A stretch of 47,120 bases of DNA from a virus, in the IMG/VR virus record IMGVR_UViG_3300023443_001176, positions 1 to 47,120 of that record. The stretch is one strand, 5' to 3'. The first letter of the stretch is position 1. Each line of letters opens with the position of its first letter. Shown in pieces: positions 24,144 to 34,283 of this stretch. A program made the translations under genes and the position numbers. A model generated the notes under the pieces. That model saw only the letters and a program-made list of their open reading frames with translations, ran no database searches and had not been told where the DNA came from.

Positions 24144-24617
24144 ATGTCATTTAACATAAAAGCAGACCGTACTTGGAAAAAAGATGGTGTCATTTCAGTC
24201 GAGGGAACACCATTACTTGCGGTACAGGGATTCAAATGGGGACTAGATGCTTCAAACTTTGGACGGGATTTCATGGGAGATGGAGAGTCCACGTTCACAC
24301 AGGGAGGCGATGTAAAAGGATCCTTTGATTTTGATCTTCTTCATACCGCTGATCTTCTTACTAGTACTATAAACACCACGTCAAAAAAGACAGCACAGTT
24401 TTGGCTTGAACAGATCAATAACATATCTCCTCCTATACTTACATTCATACAATCATTAGTAGCACGTGAATCCGCAGGAAGTAAATTTGCTCGTTATACC
24501 ATCAAGGGAAGAATAATGAAAGTGGATCCAATTTATAATGTAAATAACGAAGTGGATAGAATAGAAGTAGCAGGTGAGATAACAAACATGGATAATGCAT
24601 TAAGAGAATCAACATAG
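24144..24617 (+). CDS. Tail tube protein (putative)
   Basis: The 157-residue protein has a beta-sandwich pattern (FKWGLDASNF, FMGDGESTFTQGGDVKG, then AGEITNMD) and the position, right after the terminator, of the major tail tube. The start is preceded by TAATAGTATAATGTCA, identical to the start region of the 38027 gene, with a TATA word 25-30 bases upstream. It likely stacks as hexamers to form the non-contractile tail. Confidence 0.65.
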   Translation: MSFNIKADRTWKKDGVISVEGTPLLAVQGFKWGLDASNFGRDFMGDGESTFTQGGDVKGSFDFDLLHTADLLTSTINTTSKKTAQFWLEQINNISPPILTFIQSLVARESAGSKFARYTIKGRIMKVDPIYNVNNEVDRIEVAGEITNMDNALREST

Positions 24618-24629
24618 GAGTGCAAAAAA

Positions 24630-25172
24630 ATACCGTTAAAAATAATTGTAAAAAGTAAAAGTGATCTTGAAAGACTAAGCAAGGAACTAAAGATAGCAGA
24701 CATTCAATTTTTACAATTCCAAGCAACAATATTAAGAAAGTTATCAAACATCATAATACTTGAGACAATTCAAAGAAGAATGGAAGCAAGAGGATTCTCA
24801 CGAAAAATAATAGATAACACGTTCATCAACAACATTGAGATAAAGTCAAAAAGTAAAGTAAGAATATTTATCACATCATTATATTTTGCAGATACTGGAT
24901 TTGATGTTGCATTAGGGAGAGAAAAAGGAACTGACAGGGCATACGCAAAGCCTGATGAGCCTACTCCTGAGCGTCCTAATCCTCATCTGAAATGGATTAT
25001 AGGCGGAAAAGCATTTTATTCAAAAGGCCATTGGAGAGACGGAGTAATAGCTTTTTACATTATACGTGATACAATAAAAGAAATGAAAGGACATCTGCAG
25101 GAAGAATACAATAGGGCTTTGACAAATTGGTATATCAACAACTTTAGCGGAGATATAAAACTTGCCAGTTAA
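24630..25172 (+). CDS. Tail or neck protein with probable AUA start
   Basis: The ATG at 24780 is late: about 50 codons of protein-like sequence precede it in frame (SDLERLSKELKIADIQFLQFQ and on), open back to the tube stop, with no ATG, GTG or TTG. A Shine-Dalgarno-like AGGAG (24616-24620) is 9 bases before ATA 24630, so I propose an AUA start giving 180 residues. The product is helical then beta-rich (VRIFITSLYFADTG), like HK97 gp10-type tail proteins. The alternative is a 130-residue protein from 24780. Confidence 0.55.
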   Translation: MPLKIIVKSKSDLERLSKELKIADIQFLQFQATILRKLSNIIILETIQRRMEARGFSRKIIDNTFINNIEIKSKSKVRIFITSLYFADTGFDVALGREKGTDRAYAKPDEPTPERPNPHLKWIIGGKAFYSKGHWRDGVIAFYIIRDTIKEMKGHLQEEYNRALTNWYINNFSGDIKLAS

Positions 25173-25905
25173 TGATTTTCTTGATATAGACGTTGAGGGA
25201 GGAGACTTGTCGCTTAGTGACATGGACAAGCAAGTACAAAAATCAATAAAAACTTTGAAGGAACAAGAAAAACAATTAAAGAAATCAATATCAACAGCAA
25301 GCAAAGCAAACAAGGAACAGAAAAGACTTGATATCAGAGGCGGAATTTTTAAAACTCCAACTGATGATGACAGAAAAATTCCAAAGAGCGGATTCTCACC
25401 AGGAGATTTATTGCAGGACCAAAAAGTCAAAAAAACATTAAATGATATAATTGATGATCGTCTAAAAAAAGAGAAAACAAAACCAACTGAAAAAGAAGGA
25501 ATAAAAAATGCCATAAAAGAAGAGATGGGCGGACTGGATGGCGCAAAGAAAATATTCAGTTTTGGAAAAAATCCAATCGGATTCATGACAGGTGTCATGA
25601 GAAACATTCCATTTCTTGGCGGAGTTGTAGCACTAGCAGAATTTTCAAAAGCAGTTGTAGAAGCTGTAGCAGAACTTGATGCGTTTTTTAAAAAATTTAT
25701 TTCTGACAGAGTGGATATACGATTCAATCAATTAAGAAAAAGAGAGCAAGAAGTAAAACTTAAGACAGGAGACATACAGGAAATACTCTCTCTAAGTGAT
25801 GGGGATGTTCAGCCCAGAGTCACATATAACAGCTATGAAACTTTTAACAGACGAGAAATATTAAACGAACAAGCTATAGTATTAAATGACAATAGCGGAG
25901 TATGA
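25162..25905 (+). CDS. Short tape-measure candidate
   Basis: The 247-residue protein starts with TTG inside the previous gene. It has an N-terminal coiled coil (about 20-60), a Lys-rich middle, a glycine-hydrophobic stretch (about 135-175, GKNPIGFMTGVMRNIPFLGGVVALAEF) and a charged end. Coiled coil plus membrane-active patch after the tube gene is the layout of tape-measure proteins. At this length the tail would be short. A chaperone or membrane-fusion role is possible instead. Confidence 0.58.
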   Translation: MPVNDFLDIDVEGGDLSLSDMDKQVQKSIKTLKEQEKQLKKSISTASKANKEQKRLDIRGGIFKTPTDDDRKIPKSGFSPGDLLQDQKVKKTLNDIIDDRLKKEKTKPTEKEGIKNAIKEEMGGLDGAKKIFSFGKNPIGFMTGVMRNIPFLGGVVALAEFSKAVVEAVAELDAFFKKFISDRVDIRFNQLRKREQEVKLKTGDIQEILSLSDGDVQPRVTYNSYETFNRREILNEQAIVLNDNSGV

Positions 25906-25911
25906 ATAATC

Positions 25912-26412
25912 ATGGGAAAAATTACAATATTCAGATTTACGGAGGACTCAGATACTATATCAACTGCAGAAAAGCTGGAGTTTAATGTATCATCATCAGT
26001 AAAAGGAACAGTCAGCGGAAAAATACATGAAGTAAAAATCAAACCTGTTGAGGGTGTAGCAGACAATCAAGGATCAGAGCAGGAATACGGTGACAAACAG
26101 TCTCTCGGTAAGGTTGAAAAAATATACATTCTAACCGGATACATCACTGAAAGAAATGCTGCAGTAAATAATTTCATTAATACTTTATCTTCATGGGAAG
26201 AGGATGCAAAAACTTCACTGGGAAAATTTGAAAACGGAAGATTTGGATATACTGATGAAGATGATAGTACGGATGATATCATACCAATACCAAATGGACA
26301 ACCAAATCCACGTGGGCTTTTATGGAATAACATAGAAAAGAATATAGATTTTAAGGCAAATCTAAAAAGATTTATCTTAAAATTTAATTTCAGTGTTGGA
26401 GATGGGACTTAA
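25912..26412 (+). CDS. Distal tail protein (putative)
   Basis: The 166-residue protein lies between the tape-measure candidate and the large tip protein. Its beta-rich start (VSSSVKGTVSGKIHEVKI), a helix with NNFINTLSSWEED, an acidic loop and a final strand LKRFILKFNFSVGDG fit a distal tail or hub-attached component. Assigned by order. Confidence 0.6.
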   Translation: MGKITIFRFTEDSDTISTAEKLEFNVSSSVKGTVSGKIHEVKIKPVEGVADNQGSEQEYGDKQSLGKVEKIYILTGYITERNAAVNNFINTLSSWEEDAKTSLGKFENGRFGYTDEDDSTDDIIPIPNGQPNPRGLLWNNIEKNIDFKANLKRFILKFNFSVGDGT

Positions 26413-26418
26413 TATAAC

Positions 26419-29400
26419 ATGGGAAGATTTGGAAACGGCTTTGTCACGCTAATACTAAAAGATCATGAAAACGATTCTGGCAATACTCCTCCAAATGGTT
26501 CACTATGGGATGTAAAATCATTTACAGATTGGGAAAAGGCTGAATCATATGGTATAGATGATTATGTATTTTCTGGAGGATTTTATTATATATCAAAAAC
26601 TGTACACACTTCAAGTAATCTCAACATACCCCCAAATGATACAAACTGGACTAGAATAAATAAATGGGCTAATGGTGTAGATTATGTATTAACTAACAGG
26701 ATAGTATATCAAGATATAATTTATCAGTGCATATCAGCACATACAAGCATTTATGGACCTGACGAGAATGGAGATATTGATATTTCTGACAAGTTTGTTA
26801 CAATAGAGCATAATGATAAAGTTCCGCAAAGTCTCAAGCTCATATTTAATTCAAGAAATGGCAGATTTATGACAAGGAATCCAATAATAGAAAAATTTAA
26901 TCGGATATATTATAGATATGAGGATCATGATGGTATCATAACTGAGGATGTATTCCATGTCGGAACAAAAAAAAGACAGCGCAGACATGGGAGATTAATG
27001 GAATTAGAGTGCCCTCATCAAACAGAGTATGAATGGAAAAAAACAATATCATTTCCTGGAAGAAAAATATCAGGAGATGCAGCACTAATAGAAACTGTCA
27101 GACAATTAAATATTAACAGAGGTGATAATGATCCAATAATATCTATTCCTGCAGTATTTGATCTAAATAAAAAAACCGGCTCACGACTTGCAAAGAATTC
27201 TGCAAATGATTACATATTTGAGTCTGTGAAATTATCCCAGGTATTCAAAAAAATAAAGGGTATAGAGCAACTTCCATTTGAGGCAGGCGGAAAATTACAG
27301 GCTTTTTACATAAGATTCAAGTCAAAATATGATCATGATACGCATACCGGACTTGATGAAGCTGAGGTGCAAGCTTTCGAGCAAGGCTTTACAAAAAACG
27401 GATCAGAATTTAATAATACTCCTAAAGTCACTCTACTATGGAATACAATAGAAAGCGGAGCTCAGACAACAATACTTGATCTGGATACTGATGAAGAGCC
27501 TCCAAAAGCTACAAACATAATTGCAATAGGAAACACAAAGTCAGGTGATTATCTTGGAAATTATACAAAGTATATTGGAGCAAAGGATGTTTTTCAAAAG
27601 GTTCCAAAATTATGGGTTATAGGAGTAAATTATAATTTTGGAGATCTTGTAACTTTTGACGGAGTAACGAGTGAGTGTATTCTGGATAATCTTTCATCTC
27701 TAGCAAATCGGCCGGATGTCGGACCATCAAATACATGGATAACAAGAACTTTTATAATTCCAGATAATTTTTCACTGATAATAACATACGCAAAAGCTGC
27801 TCTAGTTGTGTTTAATGATATAGCATACAAGTCAATAGAAGGCGGAAATCTTGGAAACGATCCTGCAATTTTTGACGATAAATGGACCCGAGTCAACTTT
27901 GTTCCTATTGATGTTTTATCTCCTCTTACCAAAAATTCTGTGCAGGATTATATCAATGCCATGGCCGGATCAAAATATGCAGATCAGAATATAGGACGAA
28001 CAGGTGTAGTTGATGCAAACTGTATCATACATGATACTTTGCACCCTAGAAATCCTGTCAGGGCTATAATAGAAAATCCTGATGATGTTCCAACATCACA
28101 TAAGATACCTGATACGCCATCTAACAGAATACCAGACGGATACAAAGTTCTTGTGGCAAAAGATAATGGAGATGACACGCTTACAGATTCAGGAACTGGC
28201 ATATTTGCTGGAAATGATTCTGCGGGAAGGCCATTTCCTGGAAACATTGCGGAATATATTGACACAAATAATGATGGCAACGGAGTATGGACTGTATTCA
28301 AAGAGACATCACAAGATGAGGAGATATTTGACTGGGATGAGGCCTTATCATGGATAAAGAATCCATGTACTGCATTTGGAAGTGCAGTAAATGGCAGCGG
28401 AGAATGTATAATCCAGCTTTTAGGAATTCCCGTAGCAAGAGATACTGTATGGAAAAAAGGATCATATGTTTTGTTTGCATTACCCGGAGGCGGTCCTATT
28501 GGACTGTGGAGTGATGGTCGTCACTTTGACTGTTTTCATATAGTAAATTTTTCTACTGAACTAGGACACATCAACGTAACACAAACAAAGATATCAAAAG
28601 ATGATACTGATGTGGCAAACCCATCAGGAGTAAATATAAAATTCTCAACACCTGGCGGGATTTATAACTCAGGATTTTTTATAGGATATAATTTCTGGAG
28701 TCTGACACCACTTACAACAAACTCAGTTCCAACAGGAAACTCTCCTATCGTTGGAAGTAAGATAAAACTATCTATATACGACATCAATAACATGCACCTT
28801 ACAAGTGATGGTACCATAGAATGGTTCGGTCCAAAATGTGAAGAGTATTATCCTTTACAATCAATATCATTTTTGCAGAGAATAATAGATGAGATATCAT
28901 CATTCAACATACCAAACATAACTGCCGGAGATTATAATTTTAGCATATTTCTTGTAGACAGAAGACACAACGTGGTAAAAATAAAATACACTCTAAACAG
29001 AAATCGCATAGCACTTGACAAAGATGTGCAGTTCGGAAAGATGGCTCCATATATTGCAGTAGTTGGGACAGCATTTCCATTCTCTCCAGAAGAGCCTGAA
29101 ACACTTGACGTTTTTCAACCAAGAGAGTGGCAGTTTGGAGGAGTGCAGTCTGAGGATTCGTATGACAATGACGGAAGATACGAGGGAAATAAAAATAGAT
29201 TTTGGATATCAAAAAACCTGGAGATAGCAACAGATCTTAACAGATTCGTAAAACCTCTAGTTGTTACAAATGTGGATGAGCTAACAAACAAGCCTGATAG
29301 AAATATTGAGACTACACGCCAATACTTTTCAAATATAATATCATATCCTCAGATGAAAAACCTAGTACGAGGACTAGCAAGATTATTTGGATTTGAAAGA

Positions 29401-29616
29401 AAAACCATAAAGCACAGAAAAAAGGCATCCAATAGTATAAGTTTTGGTGATCCTGTTTACACAAAAGATACTCTGTCATTTTCTGAGAATGATGATGGAA
29501 ATATTAACACAATACTTGCAGTCGCTGACAATATAATAACAACACATAGCCGTCCTACTGATGGTCAAGGCGGAAGCATCCAATTTTTTAGTCTTGTCAC
29601 GAGGCTCTTTCCATGA
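26419..29616 (+). CDS. Large tail tip protein with carbohydrate-binding-like modules
   Basis: The 1065-residue protein is the largest in the genome. Residues about 25-75 and 85-115, then about 395-440 and 450-495, have the chitin-binding (CBM5/12) pattern of W, then G-x-YVxxxGxFY, then W (YGIDDYVFSGGFYYI; NYNFGDLVTF; FNDIAYKSIEGG). Around 125-240 is a hub-like beta domain (RQRRHGRLMELECPHQTE). The C-terminal third has other beta domains. It is the tail tip or baseplate hub that meets the host cell; the modules suggest binding of surface glycans. Confidence 0.78.
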   Translation: MGRFGNGFVTLILKDHENDSGNTPPNGSLWDVKSFTDWEKAESYGIDDYVFSGGFYYISKTVHTSSNLNIPPNDTNWTRINKWANGVDYVLTNRIVYQDIIYQCISAHTSIYGPDENGDIDISDKFVTIEHNDKVPQSLKLIFNSRNGRFMTRNPIIEKFNRIYYRYEDHDGIITEDVFHVGTKKRQRRHGRLMELECPHQTEYEWKKTISFPGRKISGDAALIETVRQLNINRGDNDPIISIPAVFDLNKKTGSRLAKNSANDYIFESVKLSQVFKKIKGIEQLPFEAGGKLQAFYIRFKSKYDHDTHTGLDEAEVQAFEQGFTKNGSEFNNTPKVTLLWNTIESGAQTTILDLDTDEEPPKATNIIAIGNTKSGDYLGNYTKYIGAKDVFQKVPKLWVIGVNYNFGDLVTFDGVTSECILDNLSSLANRPDVGPSNTWITRTFIIPDNFSLIITYAKAALVVFNDIAYKSIEGGNLGNDPAIFDDKWTRVNFVPIDVLSPLTKNSVQDYINAMAGSKYADQNIGRTGVVDANCIIHDTLHPRNPVRAIIENPDDVPTSHKIPDTPSNRIPDGYKVLVAKDNGDDTLTDSGTGIFAGNDSAGRPFPGNIAEYIDTNNDGNGVWTVFKETSQDEEIFDWDEALSWIKNPCTAFGSAVNGSGECIIQLLGIPVARDTVWKKGSYVLFALPGGGPIGLWSDGRHFDCFHIVNFSTELGHINVTQTKISKDDTDVANPSGVNIKFSTPGGIYNSGFFIGYNFWSLTPLTTNSVPTGNSPIVGSKIKLSIYDINNMHLTSDGTIEWFGPKCEEYYPLQSISFLQRIIDEISSFNIPNITAGDYNFSIFLVDRRHNVVKIKYTLNRNRIALDKDVQFGKMAPYIAVVGTAFPFSPEEPETLDVFQPREWQFGGVQSEDSYDNDGRYEGNKNRFWISKNLEIATDLNRFVKPLVVTNVDELTNKPDRNIETTRQYFSNIISYPQMKNLVRGLARLFGFERKTIKHRKKASNSISFGDPVYTKDTLSFSENDDGNINTILAVADNIITTHSRPTDGQGGSIQFFSLVTRLFP

Positions 29617-32483
29617 CAACATCAAGTATACGTGACGCAGATAGCACTGACAAAAGAGGAAAAGAATCAATTCTTAGAATTCAAGATGACAGTATCCAAA
29701 ACCTGAAAGTGTATGAGGAATTTTCATCTTTTGCGTCACTGGGTGGAGGAGGAGAAAATGAAGAGACTGGCGAGGCTGCTGGAAGATTTCTTCCAATAAC
29801 AGGAAGCACACTCATTGGAAAAATTGGACATGATATAGCATTTACAGTTATTGAAAATAACAGAATAGATGTGTCACGTGCCACTGGAATACAGGAAGCA
29901 ATGATTTTAATTAATGGGGAGGGCGGTGCAGATGATAATCTTGAAATGATAATACCAGGAGAGGATGTACTACTTTCAAGTGAATTTTATGTTCAAGCTG
30001 GATTACAAACCATAACAATAAAAAACAAAGAGGCATTAACTATTGATAATATAGTAGGAGATGGCACTACCAATCTAATTACTGTAACCATAGCAAATCA
30101 CGAACGTGCTACAGGTGATCTTGTTGAAATTATTGGCACAACAAACTTTGAGGCAATATTTGCTGAAATTACTGTTACTGATGCTAACACATTCACATAT
30201 CTATTAGATCAAGTGGGGTCTGCTGTACCTGAGAATAATGATATAGCATTGTTTGGAAACATATTAACATCGAAAGGTACAGATATTATTTTAGATCCCG
30301 GATTTATTGCTAAATTCAAATATTCACAACTTGATCAGGCATACCAGCTTTTGTATTCTGCAAGCGTTTCAGCAGGTGGCGGTGGAACAAGCCCACTAAC
30401 AACAAAAGGTGATATCTTTGGATTCAGCAATGTAAATGAAAGACTTCCTGTAGGGAGTAATGGCCAGATATTAATTGTAGATGATACTGAATCACTCGGA
30501 ATCAAATGGGCTGATGATACTACTACTTTACCTGTCATTGACACCACCCCAATAGTCAAGGGAAGTGTAGATGCTACAAAACAATTAAGATTTGAAGTTG
30601 ATGGTTTTACTACTGGAGTAACTCGAGTAATCACTCCCCCTAATGCTGATGCTTTATTGGCAGCATTGAATTTATCTCAAATATTCACTGGCGTAAATAC
30701 ATTTTCATCTGATGTTATAATTAATGCAGATGTTCTAGGTATTGACAGAATTCAACTGAACGGTGGCACACCATCTGCCACATCAGTCAATGATGTTGTT
30801 TGGTATCTTAGTGCTGCTGGAGATTTAGTTTCAAATGTTAATGCAACTGACGGATGGATTTGGTCATCAGGAAATATAACAAAAATGTTTTTGACTGATG
30901 CCTTATTGGAAAAAAGAAATGTTACAGCTCCAGCATTCCAATTACACAATACAAGAGTCGCTCAAACAGGTACCGTAGCAACTATAGCTTTTCTTGCAAA
31001 TTCAACTAACATATCTACTGGAGTATCTATGGCATTCATTCTATCAGATACAGAAAGCATAACAGGTAACGGTACTGGAAGTATGGCTTTGGGGGTTAAC
31101 CAAGATGGCACATTAACTAAATTTATCACAATGAATGATTCTGCTGATGGTGTTGTAAAAATTCTAACAGATTTGAATCTAAACTCTAATAATATTACAC
31201 AAATAAACAAATTATTATTCGCAATAACAGGCCAAGATATAGAAAGTACAGTTGCTGGGTTAATTTATGATGTTCCTACAAGTGACTTTCATTTATTCCA
31301 AGTTAATGGTTCATCAATTTTAAATCTAAATGGTTCAAGCATTGAAGCATTCAAGAGTTTAGACATGCAGGGAAATACAATAATCCTTGATGCAGATGGA
31401 GATACTAGCATAGATGCATCATCTGATGATATTATCACACTTACATCATTTTCATCTATAGTTGCACAATTTGGTTTTCTTGGAAACTCATTCTTTGAAA
31501 ATTTAGATATGAATGGTAATAATATTACAGATCTTGGCACTCTAAACACTCATTCAATTCCTAGTGGAACTTCTACATTTGCTATGCTAGGATTAGCCCA
31601 GACATTTTCAGGATTAAAAACTTTTTTAAATACAACTATTGGATTAAGAAATCAAGCAAATACTTTTACAGGTTTCTTTACACATAGCGGAACTGTAAAT
31701 CAAGTATGGACACTTCCTGCTACATCACAGATTCTAGTGGGTACAACATTATCTCAAACGCTAACCAACAAAACAATAGATGGTGATTTGAATACCATTA
31801 TAGATATTAATGAAACACAACAAAAAGTATCAGTAGGTGCTTCTGGAACTGTATTAACTTCCAATGGCGTAAATTCTACACCTACATACCAAAGTGGTGT
31901 AAGTGGTGCAAACAGAAATTTATCTAATCTTTTAACAACCAGTATAAACCAAAATCTCAACCCTAACACTAATTTAGGACAGTCATTAGGATTAGTTGGA
32001 ACAGCATGGAGTGCTGTTACAGCGCAGACATTTAATTTAAACAATGCATCAAGATTTTTTAAATCAGTTAGTAATAATTTTGAAATTGTTACATCATCTG
32101 GAGATGATATTATATTTAGAGAAAACTTGACAGAATTTTTTAGATGTGATGGTGGAAATAATGAAATTGTTTTTGAAAGAAATATCCGTATCAATAATGA
32201 AAATATTACTGCATTTAATTCTACTGAGATTGGTTATTTTGTAACTAATTTTTTAGGTAGTGCAGGAGATGAGGGATCTAATCAAATTCCACTAAAGACC
32301 GCAAATATATCCTCTCCCACAATCGCCCTTTTAAATTCTGCATTTGGGTCTGCTACTGGATGCATGGGAATATACAACGCCGCATCTTCTAGTCCAGTTT
32401 TTGCAATGAAAACTAATTCTACTTTATGGGTAATTATGTCAATGTCTGTGGGTACTATGCAGATTCTTCATGTTACTACATGA
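29613..32483 (+). CDS. Tail fibre protein
   Basis: The 956-residue protein overlaps the tip gene by 4 bases. It shows fibre hallmarks: PLTTKGDIFGF followed by RLPVGSNGQILIVDD near residues 265-290, repeats such as LNLNSNNITQI, and LTNKTIDGDLNT near 720, all recurring words in phage fibre shafts. The Asn/Thr/Ser composition and glycine turns fit a trimeric beta fibre. It would carry the receptor-binding end. It has no signal peptide. Confidence 0.8.
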   Translation: MTTSSIRDADSTDKRGKESILRIQDDSIQNLKVYEEFSSFASLGGGGENEETGEAAGRFLPITGSTLIGKIGHDIAFTVIENNRIDVSRATGIQEAMILINGEGGADDNLEMIIPGEDVLLSSEFYVQAGLQTITIKNKEALTIDNIVGDGTTNLITVTIANHERATGDLVEIIGTTNFEAIFAEITVTDANTFTYLLDQVGSAVPENNDIALFGNILTSKGTDIILDPGFIAKFKYSQLDQAYQLLYSASVSAGGGGTSPLTTKGDIFGFSNVNERLPVGSNGQILIVDDTESLGIKWADDTTTLPVIDTTPIVKGSVDATKQLRFEVDGFTTGVTRVITPPNADALLAALNLSQIFTGVNTFSSDVIINADVLGIDRIQLNGGTPSATSVNDVVWYLSAAGDLVSNVNATDGWIWSSGNITKMFLTDALLEKRNVTAPAFQLHNTRVAQTGTVATIAFLANSTNISTGVSMAFILSDTESITGNGTGSMALGVNQDGTLTKFITMNDSADGVVKILTDLNLNSNNITQINKLLFAITGQDIESTVAGLIYDVPTSDFHLFQVNGSSILNLNGSSIEAFKSLDMQGNTIILDADGDTSIDASSDDIITLTSFSSIVAQFGFLGNSFFENLDMNGNNITDLGTLNTHSIPSGTSTFAMLGLAQTFSGLKTFLNTTIGLRNQANTFTGFFTHSGTVNQVWTLPATSQILVGTTLSQTLTNKTIDGDLNTIIDINETQQKVSVGASGTVLTSNGVNSTPTYQSGVSGANRNLSNLLTTSINQNLNPNTNLGQSLGLVGTAWSAVTAQTFNLNNASRFFKSVSNNFEIVTSSGDDIIFRENLTEFFRCDGGNNEIVFERNIRINNENITAFNSTEIGYFVTNFLGSAGDEGSNQIPLKTANISSPTIALLNSAFGSATGCMGIYNAASSSPVFAMKTNSTLWVIMSMSVGTMQILHVTT

Positions 32484-32531
32484 AATTTTGGATATTAAAA
32501 ATTAAAATATTATGTCTATTATTAAATAATA

Positions 32532-34250
32532 ATGAAATTGGTACTGAGTGTTTTTTTGATACTCTTTCTTATCGTTATTATTCCTCAATCTTTTGCTATT
32601 TCTGAACTTGTGTATGTAGTCGAAAATGATTCACAATGTGAAAATGAAATATCATGTTTCATATCCAACAATTCGACAATTCAAACCGGAGACCGTATGA
32701 GATGGGATAATCCAAATACTTCACAACATATCATTACGAGTTCAGAGTTTAACTCAATCAATATTAAATCATACAGTAATAGTAATTACTCTCCGTATTT
32801 TTGGAATACTGGAACATTTAGTTATGAATGTTCTATCCATCCTTGGGAAACTGGAACATTTACGGTCACTGAAAATACAGACATTACATTAACCTCAGAT
32901 CAATCCATAGAATATTTTCATGGTGAAATTATCACACTAAACACAATATTGGTGGATGATTTTAAACAAAGTGATAATGATCAAATACAAATAAGCGTGT
33001 CTTTTTCTTCTGGAAATACTATCGGTATTGGGGAGACAGATGTTAGATATGACCATGTTAAGTATCAATATGACGATGATGATGTTGGCAAAATCTTATC
33101 AGAAATTATAACGGATTCAAACAGAACGTCAATTATTAATGTATATACAAATTCCACTTCATTTGAATGGGAATATGGAAACTATACATTTACTGTAACT
33201 GATTTAATGTATGGACGTGGTAATGCAATAGAAATAATCAATGTCAGCCCTCCAACACCTGAACCAATCATTAACATTTACACAGACAAAACAACTTACA
33301 TAACATCTGAAAGATTTGTAACCGTTTACGGAGATGTTTCATACATGAAGAATCTCCAAGAATATGTCACAGTAAATATAAAAAATTCCAATAATGATCT
33401 AGTGGATTCAAAGATAACCAATATAGAATTTAATCATGATAAATCTTTTCAAGTTAACTTTTCAATAAATAATGTATTAAGTGCAGATACATACACATCT
33501 ACCGTAGATTATGAGGGTGTAACCACTAGTACAATATTTGAAATACTTTTACACAATAACATTGAGTTTGAAGCAGACAAACAACAATACAGTGAAATAG
33601 ACACCATACACATCAACGGAACCATATACAACATCACTACCACACCAACAGATACAGTAACCATTTCAGGTCAAGGGATAGATGTTTTTGGTAATGTGAA
33701 TGAAATGTTCTTTGAATATGATTCTATACCAATTATTAACAACAAATTTTCATACGATATAATCACTGACGACATAATATGGAATGAGTACAAGGGACAA
33801 ATAATACTAACAGTAGAATTTCAAAATGAAACCAAAACAATAAACTCTTTTAGTTATTCTTGGTGGCCTCTTACTCTCACACTAGAATCACTATACGATG
33901 TAATAATCCAACTAGAACAGAGAATCATATCACTTGAAGAAAAACCTGGACCACCAACAATAAACATTATTCCTGATATGTCACCTGAAACAGATGATGA
34001 TACTCTACCCTGCGGAGAACTAGTATCATTTTATGATAATATTATTTATGGCACGGATCAAAATGATAGACTTGTTGGCACATCAGGAAATGACCTAATC
34101 TTTGGATTTGCAGGAGATGATTTGTTGAAAGGTAAAGGAGGTAATGATTGTCTAATTGGCGGTGAGGGAGATAATACACTTCGAGGAGGAGCTGGTATTG
34201 ATACATGTCTAGAAGGGAAACCACACAAATCTTGCGAGATTATAGAATGA
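32532..34250 (+). CDS. Exported cupredoxin-RTX protein
   Basis: The 572-residue protein has a signal peptide (residues 1-22, ending SFA), then a cupredoxin-like domain (about 25-115): SQHI with H66, and YECSIHPWETG with C100 and H103, the amicyanin-type C-x2-H-x2 loop. The axial Met expected at 106 is Glu, so a normal blue-copper site is doubtful. Beta/Ig-like domains follow, a coiled coil (IIQLEQRIISLEEK), and finally RTX calcium-binding nonapeptides (GTSGNDLIFGFAGDD, GKGGNDCLIGG). Similar plastocyanin-like exported proteins are common in thaumarchaea, so host origin is likely. It may decorate the infected cell or the virion. Confidence 0.82.
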   Translation: MKLVLSVFLILFLIVIIPQSFAISELVYVVENDSQCENEISCFISNNSTIQTGDRMRWDNPNTSQHIITSSEFNSINIKSYSNSNYSPYFWNTGTFSYECSIHPWETGTFTVTENTDITLTSDQSIEYFHGEIITLNTILVDDFKQSDNDQIQISVSFSSGNTIGIGETDVRYDHVKYQYDDDDVGKILSEIITDSNRTSIINVYTNSTSFEWEYGNYTFTVTDLMYGRGNAIEIINVSPPTPEPIINIYTDKTTYITSERFVTVYGDVSYMKNLQEYVTVNIKNSNNDLVDSKITNIEFNHDKSFQVNFSINNVLSADTYTSTVDYEGVTTSTIFEILLHNNIEFEADKQQYSEIDTIHINGTIYNITTTPTDTVTISGQGIDVFGNVNEMFFEYDSIPIINNKFSYDIITDDIIWNEYKGQIILTVEFQNETKTINSFSYSWWPLTLTLESLYDVIIQLEQRIISLEEKPGPPTINIIPDMSPETDDDTLPCGELVSFYDNIIYGTDQNDRLVGTSGNDLIFGFAGDDLLKGKGGNDCLIGGEGDNTLRGGAGIDTCLEGKPHKSCEIIE

Positions 34251-34283
34251 CCAAAAAAAAATACACTAAATTAGCACCTGTTT

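Noticed and set aside
25020-25727. 235-codon reverse frame
   Set aside because: Phe/Ser-rich antisense shadow of the tape-measure candidate.
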